Positions 24,735 to 33,464 are shown, counted from the stretch's first letter. The stretch: 64,000 bases of DNA from Chryseobacterium sp. IHB B 17019 (GCF_001456155.1 NZ_CP013293.1:3410001-3474000); one strand, 5' to 3'. Made by a program: numbers and translations. The notes: generated from the letters alone by a model not told the origin.

Positions 24735-25925
24735 ATGAAGAAATTTTTGAGTTTTTTGGCCATCATTTTTTCGGTTATGGCATTTTCACAACAGCAGGGA
24801 AAACTGAGAAAAGTTGCCACCGTTGGTTTTTTGAATGTAGAAAACCTTTGGGACACGATTCGCTCAGCAGATTATATTGACGGAACCAAGGATATTAAAA
24901 ATCCTGCATTTCACAGAAGCATTCCAATGGATTCCATCAAGTTTCTGGAAGCTGAAAAATACGAGGGAGTATGGAGCGATGGAGCTTTAATAGGTAAAAA
25001 AGCGGTAAAATATCAAAGTGGATCTGAAGAGTTTACGCCAAACAGCGCGAAAAACTATAATACAAAAATCTACAAGGCCAAGCTTGCCAACGAAGCAAAG
25101 GTAATTTCCGAGCTTGGTGCACAGTACACAAAAACGGCGCCGGCTGTGGTAGGATTAATCGAGGTTGAAAACAGACAGGTCATTGAAGATCTTGTGAAAG
25201 AACCCGCTTTAAAGAAATACGATTACGGAATTATCCATTACAATTCTTACGATTACAGAGGAATTGACGTCGCGTTGATTTACCAGAAAAGAAGATTTAC
25301 GCCAACCAATTCATTAAAAAAAGAGTTGAAAGTCTATGGCGATGACGGAAGAAGAGAATATACAAGAGATATTTTGGTAGTTACAGGTTTTCTGGACAAC
25401 GAAAAAGTAGCTTTTTTCATGAATCACTGGCCTTCAAGAAGAGGAGGTGAAGCTATTTCTTTACCGAAAAGAAATGCAGCTGCAGTTCTGCTAAAACAGC
25501 AAATGGACAGTGTAAGAGCAGCAGATCCTTCCACAAAGCTATTCGCAATGGGTGATTTTAATGATGATCCTGTAAGTGCAAGTTTAAAAAATCATTTAAA
25601 AGCTCAGGCAAGCCCGAAAGATTTAAGCGAAAATGCTCCTTACCTTAATTTAATGTATCCTTTGTACAAAAAAGGAGTAGCTTCATTAGCTTATCAGGAT
25701 GCCCCAAATTTATTTGACCAGATTATTGTCTCCAAAAACTTAATTAACGATCAGGTGACAAAGGAATATTCGGTTTTCAAAGCAGAAATCTTTGCTCCGG
25801 CTTATTTGGTGAATAAAGAAGGAAATTATAAAGGTTACCCCTTCCGTTCCTGGAATGGCGACCAATTCACCGGCGGCTACAGCGACCACTTTCCGGCGTT
25901 CGTAGTTCTCCAGAAAGAACCATAA
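24735..25925 (+). CDS. Exported endonuclease/exonuclease/phosphatase family protein
   Basis: 396 residues with a signal peptide (MKKFLSFLAIIFSVMAFS). The metal-dependent EEP fold is shown by VGFLNVENLWD near the N-terminus (Asn/Glu), VGLIEVENRQV (catalytic Glu), FMNHWPSRRGG (His/Asn region), FAMGDFNDDP (Asp/Asn pair) and the final GGYSDHFPAFVVL (Asp-His). Such enzymes cleave phosphodiester or phosphomonoester bonds; export and the neighbouring receptor suggest action on extracellular DNA, RNA or another phosphoester. Divergent promoters link it with the receptor-DUF5689 operon. It could instead be a phosphatase, since the sequence does not separate these activities. Confidence 0.9.
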   Translation: MKKFLSFLAIIFSVMAFSQQQGKLRKVATVGFLNVENLWDTIRSADYIDGTKDIKNPAFHRSIPMDSIKFLEAEKYEGVWSDGALIGKKAVKYQSGSEEFTPNSAKNYNTKIYKAKLANEAKVISELGAQYTKTAPAVVGLIEVENRQVIEDLVKEPALKKYDYGIIHYNSYDYRGIDVALIYQKRRFTPTNSLKKELKVYGDDGRREYTRDILVVTGFLDNEKVAFFMNHWPSRRGGEAISLPKRNAAAVLLKQQMDSVRAADPSTKLFAMGDFNDDPVSASLKNHLKAQASPKDLSENAPYLNLMYPLYKKGVASLAYQDAPNLFDQIIVSKNLINDQVTKEYSVFKAEIFAPAYLVNKEGNYKGYPFRSWNGDQFTGGYSDHFPAFVVLQKEP

Positions 25926-25932
25926 ACAAATC

Positions 25933-25960
25933 AGGCACTCAATTTGAGTGCTTTTTTTAT
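25933..25960 (+). terminator. Intrinsic terminator after the exported nuclease-like gene
   Basis: GCACTC and GAGTGC pair around AATTT and are followed by seven T. The hairpin overlaps a possible GTG start of the next gene at 25948, arguing for a later start there. Confidence 0.82.
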
Positions 25961-25974
25961 GTAACTTTATGAGT

Positions 25975-26397
25975 ATGAAAAATGTAATCTTATTATTAAT
26001 TTTTTCTCTTTTACCTTTCAGTTATTCTGCACAGACTGACCCAAAAAACGATAAAGAGAAATCAGAGATGAAACCTTCAAAAAATGAAGACGGAGAATGG
26101 GATCTTACAGTAATTGATACTCAGTTTGATTATTTCCTGAATGCAATTGCGAAGCCTATCAGTCAATATTCAGAATCTTATTTAAAAACTAAAAATATGC
26201 TTCTGGTAAGTGAATGGAATTCTTATTACTTTTCCGGAAGATATCGAAATATCATAGAATCTTCAATTGATTATGACCCTAAAGAAAATTATGGATTAAA
26301 ATTCGAGTATAAATTGTACCAGGTTTTTGCGTATGTCAACTGGAAGTATGGGTTGCGGATGAATGGGCTTTCGGGAAGTGATACCACAAGATATTAA
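25975..26397 (+). CDS. Exported DUF6146-like protein
   Basis: About 140 residues from the ATG at 25975 (an ATG at 25969 is equally possible); the signal peptide is MKNVILLLIFSLLPFSYSAQ. The core WDLTVIDTQFDYFLNAIAKP, then YSESYLKTKNMLLVSEWN and YGLKFEYKLYQVFAYVNWKYG, matches the pattern I know for DUF6146 of Bacteroidota. The function is unknown. The upstream GTG at 25948 is rejected because it lies in the terminator stem of the previous gene. Confidence 0.8.
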   Translation: MKNVILLLIFSLLPFSYSAQTDPKNDKEKSEMKPSKNEDGEWDLTVIDTQFDYFLNAIAKPISQYSESYLKTKNMLLVSEWNSYYFSGRYRNIIESSIDYDPKENYGLKFEYKLYQVFAYVNWKYGLRMNGLSGSDTTRY

Positions 26398-26434
26398 AAA
26401 AGGTTCAGAGCAATTCTGAACCTTTTCTTTTTAT
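26398..26434. terminator. Shared terminator between the DUF6146-like and superoxide dismutase genes
   Basis: The perfect arms AAAAGGTTCAGA and TCTGAACCTTTT lie between two convergent genes. Confidence 0.88.
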
Positions 26435-26446
26435 AATAGTTAAAAA

Positions 26447-27043
26447 TTATTTGTTGAATAATTCCTCAACTTTATCCCAGTTTACCACAGAGAAAAATGC
26501 AGCAACATAGTCAGGTCTTCTGTTTTGATAGTTCAAATAGTAAGCATGCTCCCAAACGTCAAGTCCTAAAACCGGAGTTCCTTTTACGTCTGAAACAGGC
26601 ATCAACGGGTTATCTTGGTTTGGAGTAGAAGTTACCGCTACGGAACCGTCAGCATTTTTTACCAACCATGCCCATCCTGAACCGAATCTTGTTTTAGCAG
26701 CATCAGAAAAATCTGTTTTAAACTTTTCAAGTCCGCCATAGTTTTCGATCGCAGCTTTTACGTTTCCTACAGGTTCTTTGCTACCTCCAGGTGTTAAAAT
26801 CTCCCAGAATAACGTGTGATTGAAATGTCCTCCTCCATTGTTTCTTACCGCAGGCTTATCTGTTCCTGTCTGGCAGATTTCTTCTATTGTTTTTCCTTCC
26901 AGATCAGTTCCTTTAATGGCATTATTTAAATTGTCGATATATGCTTGGTGGTGCTTTGTATGGTGAATCTCCATTGTTCTTGCATCAATAGTCGGCTCTA
27001 ATGCATCGTAAGCATATCCTAATTTTGGTAATTCAAATGACAT
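26447..27043 (-). CDS. Superoxide dismutase, Fe/Mn type
   Basis: 198 residues. Metal ligands are visible in order: His in [17 protein letters not shown], His in [14 protein letters not shown], and Asp plus His in [20 protein letters not shown]. It disproportionates superoxide in the cytoplasm. Separating iron from manganese forms is unsafe from this sequence, so no symbol is given. It is a single gene with a full promoter upstream and a shared terminator downstream. Confidence 0.97.
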   Translation of the reverse strand: MSFELPKLGYAYDALEPTIDARTMEIHHTKHHQAYIDNLNNAIKGTDLEGKTIEEICQTGTDKPAVRNNGGGHFNHTLFWEILTPGGSKEPVGNVKAAIENYGGLEKFKTDFSDAAKTRFGSGWAWLVKNADGSVAVTSTPNQDNPLMPVSDVKGTPVLGLDVWEHAYYLNYQNRRPDYVAAFFSVVNWDKVEELFNK

Positions 27044-27068
27044 AATTATTATTTTTAATGTTATAATC

Positions 27069-27099
27069 CAAAGTTAGCCATAATTTAACCCAATTTCAA
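27069..27099 (-). promoter_or_regulatory. Superoxide dismutase promoter (TTG-N20-TAACTTTG)
   Basis: On the minus strand the TTG (27099-27097) and a perfect -7 box (27076-27069) are 20 bases apart, and the box ends 25 bases before the ATG. Confidence 0.65.
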
Positions 27100-27268
27100 A
27101 AATTGAGATTACTTTAATAAATCTTTAACATTGATAATTTAATTGAGTTTTGGAATGGAAGATTGAAGCTGGAAGCTAGAGGTTTTTAAAGCTGTTGACA
27201 GATTTTAAAAATCAACGGAATCAAACTTCCATATCCAAGCTTTCATCATCTTCACACTTTCAGTGAAC

Positions 27269-27301
27269 AAAAAAGCACGAACATTACATTCGTGCTTTTT
27301 C
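27269..27301 (-). terminator. Terminator of rho
   Basis: The perfect 12-bp arms AAAAAGCACGAA and TTCGTGCTTTTT lie 20 bases after the rho stop codon and are palindromic enough to act on either strand. Confidence 0.85.
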
Positions 27302-27321
27302 TATTTAAAAATTAATTTAAA

Positions 27322-29151
27322 TTATTTATTCATAGACATCAGGAATTCTTCGTTGTTTAAAGTTCCTCTGATGTTTTTATTTACAAATTCCATGGCTTCT
27401 ACAGGATTCATTTCAGAAAGATATTTTCTGAAGATCCACATTCTCTGGGAAGTAACCTCATCTAGCAATAAATCGTCTCTTCTTGTGCTTGAAGACACCA
27501 AATCAATAGCAGGATAAATTCTTCTGTTGGCAATTTTTCTATCTAACTGAAGTTCCATGTTTCCGGTACCTTTGAATTCTTCAAAGATCACTTCATCCAT
27601 TTTAGAACCTGTATCAATAAGAGCCGTAGCGATAATCGTTAAAGATCCGCCACCTTCAATTTTTCTTGCCGCTCCGAAGAATCTTTTCGGCTTGTGAAGT
27701 GCATTAGCATCAACACCACCCGATAAAACCTTTCCGGATGCAGGAGTTACAGTATTGTAAGCTCTAGCCAATCTGGTAATTGAGTCTAATAAAATTACAA
27801 CATCATGTCCGCATTCCACCATTCTTTGAGCTTTTGCTAAAACAAGATTCGCAACTTTTACGTGCTTATCTGCCGCTTCATCAAATGTAGATGCGATTAC
27901 TTCGGCATTTACACTTCTTTCCATATCGGTAACTTCCTCCGGACGTTCGTCGATCAAAAGTACCATCATATAAACTTCAGGGTGGTTTGCTGCGATAGAA
28001 TTAGCAATATCTTTCAGCAACATTGTTTTACCCGTTTTTGGCTGGGCAACAATCATTGCTCTCTGTCCTTTCCCAATCGGTGCGAATAAATCGACCACTC
28101 TTGTAGAAATTGTAGCCTCTTTACCTGCAAGATTGAATTTTTCTTCAGGGAAAAGTGGTGTAAGATATTCAAAAGCAACACGATCTTTAATGAAAGCCAG
28201 ATCACGTCCGTTTACTTCAATTGGTTTTAATAAAGAAAAATATTTTTCGCCTTCTTTTGGAAGTCTTACAATTCCTCTTACCGTATCTCCGGTTTTCAAA
28301 CCGAAATTTCTGATCTGAGCTGTAGAAACATACACATCATCCGGTGAAGAGATATAGCTGAAATCTGATGAACGTAAAAATCCGTAGTTATCAGGTAAAA
28401 TTTCCAAAACTCCTTCAATACTTACCATTCCGTCAAAGCTGAACTCTTTTTTCTGTTCATGATGCTCTTCCTGTCTTTCAGAATGCTGCTGTTGTTGTTG
28501 CTGCTTATTCTGATTCGGGTTTTGGTTTTGGTTTTGATTCGGGTTTTGATTTCTATGCTGGTTTCCGTTGTTGTGCGGATTGTTGTGTTGTCCTTTTTGA
28601 GGTCTGGCCTGAGCTTGAGGATTGCTTGGCTTTTCTTCTGCTGGAGCAGATTCTTGAGATTCTGTGTTTTTAGGAGCTTCTGTTCTTTCTTGCGAAATTT
28701 CTGTGTTTCCTGTATTGGGAGCTGATACCCTTTTTCTTTTTTTCTTAGCTTGTGAAGCTGCTGTCTCCTCTGTTGTTAACGGTTCAGCTTTTATTTCTTC
28801 CGGTTTTGGATCTTCAGAAATTTTTTCTATTTCTGTTTTTTCCTCGGCTTGGGGCCTTTCTTCTGTCGGAGCCTTTGTTTCTGCTTTCGGTCTAGCTGCA
28901 GTTTTCTTTGGAGCAGCCTTTCTGGCAGGAGCCTTCGCAGGTTTTTCTGCTGGTGTTTCTTCAGTATTCATATTAGTTTCGGTGGCGTTGAAATACTCTT
29001 TCGCCACTTTGGGATTTGAAGCCTGAAAGTCCAGAATTGCAAAGATTTTGTCATTTTCAGTGCTGTTTCTTGCAACTTTAACGCCCAAATCCTTTAAGAT
29101 TTTAGCCAGTTCCGTTACGGATTTTGACCTTAACGTTTCAATGTTAAACAT
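27322..29151 (-). CDS. rho: Transcription termination factor Rho with a long disordered insertion
   Basis: 609 residues, against about 420 in E. coli. Residues 1-50 are the Rho N-terminal domain ([20 protein letters not shown]). Residues ~60-235 form a low-complexity insertion, first Ala/Lys/Pro/Glu-rich, then Asn/Gln/His-rich (residues ~186-223). The cold-shock-like RNA-binding domain follows ([14 protein letters not shown]), then the ATPase with P-loop AQPKTGKT near 370, Walker [11 protein letters not shown], and the C-terminal RRIYPAIDL region. Rho unwinds RNA to end transcripts. In Bacteroidota such insertions can drive Rho phase separation. A promoter with both boxes lies upstream. Confidence 0.97.
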   Translation of the reverse strand: MFNIETLRSKSVTELAKILKDLGVKVARNSTENDKIFAILDFQASNPKVAKEYFNATETNMNTEETPAEKPAKAPARKAAPKKTAARPKAETKAPTEERPQAEEKTEIEKISEDPKPEEIKAEPLTTEETAASQAKKKRKRVSAPNTGNTEISQERTEAPKNTESQESAPAEEKPSNPQAQARPQKGQHNNPHNNGNQHRNQNPNQNQNQNPNQNKQQQQQQHSERQEEHHEQKKEFSFDGMVSIEGVLEILPDNYGFLRSSDFSYISSPDDVYVSTAQIRNFGLKTGDTVRGIVRLPKEGEKYFSLLKPIEVNGRDLAFIKDRVAFEYLTPLFPEEKFNLAGKEATISTRVVDLFAPIGKGQRAMIVAQPKTGKTMLLKDIANSIAANHPEVYMMVLLIDERPEEVTDMERSVNAEVIASTFDEAADKHVKVANLVLAKAQRMVECGHDVVILLDSITRLARAYNTVTPASGKVLSGGVDANALHKPKRFFGAARKIEGGGSLTIIATALIDTGSKMDEVIFEEFKGTGNMELQLDRKIANRRIYPAIDLVSSSTRRDDLLLDEVTSQRMWIFRKYLSEMNPVEAMEFVNKNIRGTLNNEEFLMSMNK

Positions 29152-29231
29152 ATTAGTGTAAAAAATGTAATTAATTGTGAGTAAGAAAAGTAAGTCCGGT
29201 GACTTTTGTTTTCAAGTACATTCGTATAATG

Positions 29232-29261
29232 CAAATCTACACTTATTTTTGAATTGTGCAA
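29232..29261 (-). promoter_or_regulatory. rho: rho promoter (TTG-N19-TAGATTTG)
   Basis: On the minus strand the TTG at 29261-29259 and a perfect -7 box at 29239-29232 are 19 bases apart, giving a leader of about 75 nt. Its -33 region overlaps the divergent promoter of the next gene. Confidence 0.7.
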
Positions 29262-29278
29262 AATTTATACTACTTTTG
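29249..29278 (+). promoter_or_regulatory. Promoter of the DUF4293 gene (TTG-N19-TACTTTTG)
   Basis: The TTG at 29249-29251 and a perfect -7 box at 29271-29278 are 19 bases apart, 18 bases before the ATG. It is interleaved with the rho promoter on the other strand. Confidence 0.7.
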
Positions 29279-29296
29279 CAAAGAATTTAATATTCC

Positions 29297-29686
29297 ATGT
29301 TACAAAGAATACAGACTATATGGACTTTTTTGGCAGTTTTAGCTGCTGTGTTTCTGTTCGTTACAGGACAGGATGTTATCATTTCTGATAGTTTTCCTGT
29401 GCTTAATATTGGCTGTATTGTGCTTGTTTTGGTTGGATTACTGAGTGTATTCAGCTTTAAAAACAGAAAAAGACAAATTTTGCTGAACAATATCAGCATC
29501 ATTATAAACGCTTTGTTGATTGGTGTATTGATTTACTGGTTACTAAAATTATCCGGAGGAATTCAGGTTCCTGAGAAGGGTATTGAGCCAATTTTTCCAT
29601 TGATTGCGATTATCTGTTTGTTTATTGCAAACATTTACATCAAAAAAGATGAGAGGCTCGTAAAATCTGTAGACAGACTTCGATAG
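29297..29686 (+). CDS. DUF4293 family membrane protein
   Basis: 129 residues with four hydrophobic segments (about 7-25, 34-52, 63-84, 98-114). The N-terminal MLQRIQTIWTFLAV and the basic end RLVKSVDRLR are the hallmarks of DUF4293 proteins. The function is unknown. Its position divergent from rho, with overlapping promoters, suggests that one regulator or competing RNA polymerases could tie the two genes' expression together. Confidence 0.88.
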   Translation: MLQRIQTIWTFLAVLAAVFLFVTGQDVIISDSFPVLNIGCIVLVLVGLLSVFSFKNRKRQILLNNISIIINALLIGVLIYWLLKLSGGIQVPEKGIEPIFPLIAIICLFIANIYIKKDERLVKSVDRLR

Positions 29687-29709
29687 CCTTACAACGATTT
29701 TTTGAGTAA

Positions 29710-29741
29710 GAACAGCTTCCTTTTGGGAGCTGTTTTTTTAT
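29710..29741 (+). terminator. Intrinsic terminator after the DUF4293 gene
   Basis: AACAGCTTCC and GGGAGCTGTT pair around TTTT and are followed by a T run. Confidence 0.82.
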
Positions 29742-29754
29742 TTCTTTTTTTTAA

Positions 29755-29873
29755 CCACAGATTCACAAATTCACAGATTATTGTGCATATTTCTTTTTTC
29801 GGCAGAACTTTGACAAGGTTTTAACCCTTGATTTATAAACGCAAACATCTGTGGAAATTTGTGAAATCTGTGG
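29755..29873. repeat. Intergenic inverted repeat (CCACAGATT...AATCTGTGG type)
   Basis: A left arm with CCACAGATTCACAAATTCAC (from 29755) and a right arm with AATTTGTGAAATCTGTGG (to 29873) are imperfect reverse complements separated by ~65 bases of unique sequence. The short internal CACA/TGTG repeats suggest a dispersed intergenic element. It contains no gene. Confidence 0.6.
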
Positions 29874-29936
29874 AAAAAGAAATTTTAATGCAACATTTCC
29901 GTTTAAACTGCGACAGATTATCTATAATTATTAAAA

Positions 29937-30857
29937 ATGAAAAAACTAACCTATCTCACCTTTACCCTATTCTCCATTTTCTCCTTTGCACAGGAAGTTT
30001 CAAAAGAAAGAGTCCAAACCGTTCTTTCAACATTGGCTTCGGATGAAATGAAAGGCCGCGAAATCGGGACTCAGGAAAATGAAAACGCAGCAAATTATAT
30101 TGCCAAACTTTTTAAAGAAAACAATTTAGAATATTGTACAGGGAATTCTTACCTGGTTCCATTTGATTATCAAGGAAAAACTGCGTACAACGTTTGTGGA
30201 ATTAAAAAAGGAAAAACAGACAAATATTTAGGTTTCTCAGGCCATTTTGATCACATCGGAACAAGTAATAATCCAAAAGACAATATTTACAACGGAGCCG
30301 ACGACGATGCCAGCGGAATTACAACCTTGGTAGGAATTGCAGATTATTTTAAAAATAAAAAGCCTGATTTTTCTATGGTTTTCATCGCTTTTAATGGAGA
30401 AGAAAAGGGAATGCTGGGATCAAGAGCTATTTCTCAGGACAAAAATTTAGATAAAATTTACAATAATCTTACTACCCTTTTCAATTTTGAAATGGTGGCC
30501 ACAGAATCTCAATTCGGGAAAAATGGATTATTCATGACAGGTGACGAATTTTCTGATCTTGACGAACTATTTAATCAAAATGCAGTTAATGGTTTGAAAA
30601 TCAACCCAGATCCTTACGCTTCTGAACAGTTATTTTACAGATCGGATAATGTAAGTTTTGTTAAAAAGAAAATTATTGCCCATTCTTTTTCAACGGTTGA
30701 CATGACGAAAGCAACACATTATCATAATGAAAGTGACGATGTGAATGTAGTTGATTTCGAAAATATGACGCAAATTATCAACAATTTCGGAAAGACACTG
30801 GAAAAGCTCAATCCGAAGAATTTTACCCCGAAATATAATGATAAAGTAAAATTTTAA
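29937..30857 (+). CDS. Exported M28-family zinc aminopeptidase
   Basis: 306 residues with a signal peptide (MKKLTYLTFTLFSIFSFAQ). The di-zinc site of M28 peptidases is visible: GHFDHIG (His103/His106 region), NGADDDASG (bridging Asp), FNGEEKGMLGS (catalytic Glu155/Glu156) and a late THYHNESDD. It likely removes N-terminal residues from peptides in the periplasm or outside the cell. It has its own terminator, and no partner genes lie beside it. Confidence 0.92.
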   Translation: MKKLTYLTFTLFSIFSFAQEVSKERVQTVLSTLASDEMKGREIGTQENENAANYIAKLFKENNLEYCTGNSYLVPFDYQGKTAYNVCGIKKGKTDKYLGFSGHFDHIGTSNNPKDNIYNGADDDASGITTLVGIADYFKNKKPDFSMVFIAFNGEEKGMLGSRAISQDKNLDKIYNNLTTLFNFEMVATESQFGKNGLFMTGDEFSDLDELFNQNAVNGLKINPDPYASEQLFYRSDNVSFVKKKIIAHSFSTVDMTKATHYHNESDDVNVVDFENMTQIINNFGKTLEKLNPKNFTPKYNDKVKF

Positions 30858-30877
30858 TATAATTTTAATGATAAACA

Positions 30878-30906
30878 AAGCCGCCATTTTTTGGTGGTTT
30901 TTATTT
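30878..30906 (+). terminator. Intrinsic terminator after the M28 peptidase
   Basis: AAAGCCGCCA pairs with TGGTGGTTTT (G-T pairs) and a T run follows. Confidence 0.75.
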
Positions 30907-30998
30907 TAATGCAAAACATTTTGTAACAAATAGAGCTCAATTCAAACATATTAGTAAAGTAAAAACAGGTTGGAAACGTCTAATCTTTTAATTTTACG

Positions 30999-31006
30999 TA
31001 ATTTTG
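30999..31006 (+). promoter_or_regulatory. -7 promoter box (TAATTTTG) of the ABC exporter
   Basis: A perfect TANNTTTG box lies 21 bases before the ATG. The nearest TTG (30970-30972) is 26 bases away, longer than usual. Confidence 0.45.
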
Positions 31007-31027
31007 CTATTCCAATTTTTTCATTGA

Positions 31028-32866
31028 ATGAATCAATATCTTAAAATACTTAAGTTCGCAAGGCCTCACCGAAAATACATCTACGGAAGTTTGTTTTTCA
31101 ACATCATGTATTCTGTATTTCAGATTGCTTCCTTAGGGACAATCCTGCCGGTTTTGGGAATGCTTTTCGGAACTATAAAACCTGAAAAATATGAAACCGC
31201 CCCTGTTTATTCCGGAGAAGTGGTAGATTTTTTTAAATATCTGAAAGAATATTCCAATTACTATGTTCAGACTTTGGTCACAGAGCATGGTGCATTGAAC
31301 GTTTTGGCCTGGTTATGCATTGTAACTGCCTTTATGTTTTTATTGAGGAATTTTTTCCGTTATCTGGGCTCTTTCTTACTGATTAATTATCGTGTAGGAG
31401 TTACAAAAGATCTTCGTAGTGCGATGTACAATAAAATTCTTTCCTTGCCGGTTTCATTTTTTACAGAGCGTAGAAAAGGTGATTTAATGTCCCGTATGTC
31501 CAATGATGTGGGTGAAGTAGAAGGTAACATTTTGGGAAGTTTAATTGAATTGATCAATGCCCCGTTTATGTTAATCAGTACATTGATTACTTTATTTTTT
31601 TTAAGTCCGGAAATGACGCTTTTCTCTTTACTGGTATTGCCGGTGATGGGGACGATGATTGCGTTGGTGGGGAAAAGCTTAAAAAAGGATTCCCATGAAG
31701 CCCAACATGAAATGGGTAACATATTTTCCATTGTAGATGAAACGTTGAAATCTTCAAAAGTTATTAAGATTTTCAATGCTGAAAAAATCATGGGCAACAG
31801 ATTCTCGCAATCGATGCAAAAATGGATCAACAGCTCCATCAGCTTGGGAAGAAAAAAAGAATTGGCCTCTCCGATGAGCGAATTTTTAGGATCTATTACG
31901 TTCTTAATTATCGCTTGGTACGGTGGAAAACAAATCATCGTGGAACAATCAATTTCCCCGGCAGATTTCTTGGTTTTCTTAGGAATGTTTTTCCAGATCT
32001 TACCTCCGGCGAAAAGTTTATCAACGTCTATTTCTAATGTACAAAAGGGAGAAGCTTCCCTGGAAAGAGTCCTGGATATTCTTGATGCCGACGTGAAAAT
32101 TGATGAAGTAGCAAGCCCTGTCGAGATTTCTACCCTTAATAATCAGATTGAGTTTAATAATATTGGTTTTTACTATGATAAAGACCACACGATTCTTAAA
32201 AATTTCTCTTTAATAATTCCAAAAGGAAAAACAGTCGCACTTGTGGGGCAAAGTGGTAGTGGAAAAACCACCATCGCCAATCTTTTAGCCAGATTTTATG
32301 ATGTTTCAGAAGGTGAAATCCTTATTGACGGCACTAATATTAAAAATTTAAAATTAAAAGAATACCGCCAGCTTTTAGGGATGGTAACCCAAGAATCTGT
32401 ATTATTCAACGATTCTGTTTATAATAACATTCTGATGGGTAAGCCTGATGCGACGAAGGAAGAAGTCATTGCAGCAGCAAAAATCGCCAATGCAGATTCA
32501 TTTATTACCCATCTTCCGGAAGGCTACGATTCTAATATCGGGGATGATGGAGGAAAACTCTCCGGAGGCCAGAAACAAAGGGTTTCTATCGCAAGAGCGG
32601 TATTGAAAAATCCGCCGATTATGATTTTGGATGAAGCAACTTCCGCATTGGATACAGAATCCGAAAGGTTCGTTCAGGATGCGCTGGAAAAAATGATGGA
32701 AAACAGAACTTCCCTGGTGATCGCTCACCGACTTTCAACTATTCAGAAAGCCGACTGGATCGTAGTTATGGAAAAAGGTGACATCGTAGAACAGGGAACT
32801 CACCATGACCTCATCGCGAAAAGAGGAATGTATCACAAGCTTGTTGAGCTTCAAAATTTTGACTAA
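31028..32866 (+). CDS. ABC exporter half-transporter (MsbA type)
   Basis: 612 residues. An N-terminal six-helix membrane domain (to ~350) is fused to a nucleotide-binding domain: Walker A VALVGQSGSGKTTIANLL, signature LSGGQKQRVSIARA, Walker B PPIMILDEATSALD and the switch His in VIAHRLSTIQKAD. Half-transporters of this kind act as homodimers; MsbA-like ones flip lipid A or other lipids, others export drugs or peptides. No substrate gene is nearby. The DUF1801 gene follows 23 bases later and may share its transcript. Confidence 0.93.
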   Translation: MNQYLKILKFARPHRKYIYGSLFFNIMYSVFQIASLGTILPVLGMLFGTIKPEKYETAPVYSGEVVDFFKYLKEYSNYYVQTLVTEHGALNVLAWLCIVTAFMFLLRNFFRYLGSFLLINYRVGVTKDLRSAMYNKILSLPVSFFTERRKGDLMSRMSNDVGEVEGNILGSLIELINAPFMLISTLITLFFLSPEMTLFSLLVLPVMGTMIALVGKSLKKDSHEAQHEMGNIFSIVDETLKSSKVIKIFNAEKIMGNRFSQSMQKWINSSISLGRKKELASPMSEFLGSITFLIIAWYGGKQIIVEQSISPADFLVFLGMFFQILPPAKSLSTSISNVQKGEASLERVLDILDADVKIDEVASPVEISTLNNQIEFNNIGFYYDKDHTILKNFSLIIPKGKTVALVGQSGSGKTTIANLLARFYDVSEGEILIDGTNIKNLKLKEYRQLLGMVTQESVLFNDSVYNNILMGKPDATKEEVIAAAKIANADSFITHLPEGYDSNIGDDGGKLSGGQKQRVSIARAVLKNPPIMILDEATSALDTESERFVQDALEKMMENRTSLVIAHRLSTIQKADWIVVMEKGDIVEQGTHHDLIAKRGMYHKLVELQNFD

Positions 32867-32889
32867 CATCTTTTTAATTTTATTTAAAA

Positions 32890-33237
32890 ATGAACCCAAT
32901 ACAAGAGTATTTCTACAGAATTGAAGAGCCTGATAGAAGTACTCTTCTTTTTTTACGCAAAAAAATATTAGAATCCGACACGGAAAATATTACTGAAACA
33001 TTGAGCTTTGGGCTGCCTTTTTTCAAGTATAAAAAGAAAATGCTGTGTTATCTGTATTACAGCAAAAAATATAAAAAACATTACGTAAGCTTCTATCACG
33101 GTGACAGGTTGGATCATCCGGAGCTGCTTCAGGAAGGCAGAAAGAAGTTTAAAATCCTTTTAATTGATATGGGTGAGGATTTGCCGGTGGAGTTTATTTT
33201 GAGGCTGATTGATGAGGTTAAAAAGTATATTAAGTAG
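32890..33237 (+). CDS. DUF1801 (YdhG-like) family protein
   Basis: 115 residues. MNPIQEYFYRIEEPDRSTLLFLRKKIL followed by ETLSFGLPFFKYKKKMLCYL and the end VEFILRLIDEVKKYIK match DUF1801 proteins, small alpha/beta cytoplasmic proteins of unknown function. It follows the ABC exporter closely but has no evident functional tie to it. Confidence 0.85.
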   Translation: MNPIQEYFYRIEEPDRSTLLFLRKKILESDTENITETLSFGLPFFKYKKKMLCYLYYSKKYKKHYVSFYHGDRLDHPELLQEGRKKFKILLIDMGEDLPVEFILRLIDEVKKYIK

Positions 33238-33311
33238 GTTGCAGGTTTTAGGTTGCAGCAAATGTGATTATTTTTGTTTTGGCTAAGGCCAATTTGATGA
33301 TTTAATTTTTC

Positions 33312-33340
33312 AAAACGGGCTAAAGCCCGTTCCTATTGAT
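33312..33340. repeat. Palindromic intergenic repeat, copy 1 (GGGCTAAAGCCC core)
   Basis: This 29-nt unit contains the hairpin AACGGGCTAAAGCCCGTT followed by CCTATTGAT. An exact copy lies in reverse orientation at 54882-54910. The hairpin could act as a terminator. Confidence 0.85.
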
Positions 33341-33410
33341 ACCATATTACGTTTAATCTCATTTTCATTCGTGTTTATTCGTGAAAAAAATTGTACTATT
33401 TGTGTTTAAA

Positions 33411-33444
33411 TAAAAAAAGACCGCTTCTTCCGAAACAGTCTTTT
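33411..33444 (-). terminator. Terminator of the cdsA-psd operon
   Basis: On the minus strand an imperfect stem (AAAGACTGTTTC with GAAGCGGTCTTT) is followed by T residues, about 20 bases after the psd stop codon. Confidence 0.65.
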
Positions 33445-33464
33445 AAATATTTTGATTTTAAATC

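Noticed and set aside
28480..28570. Short tandem repeats that could suggest a CRISPR or microsatellite locus
   Set aside because: They are in-frame Asn/Gln/Pro codons of the Rho disordered region, without spacers.
28459..29026. Long open frames opposite the low-complexity part of rho
   Set aside because: They arise from the biased composition of the Rho insertion; the minus-strand protein is unmistakable and the plus-strand translations are runs of Leu/Val/Phe/Ser.
33241..33345. Palindrome near 33312 as the origin of a small regulatory RNA
   Set aside because: It is an exact copy of a repeat at 54882 in another context, so a dispersed element is the simpler reading.
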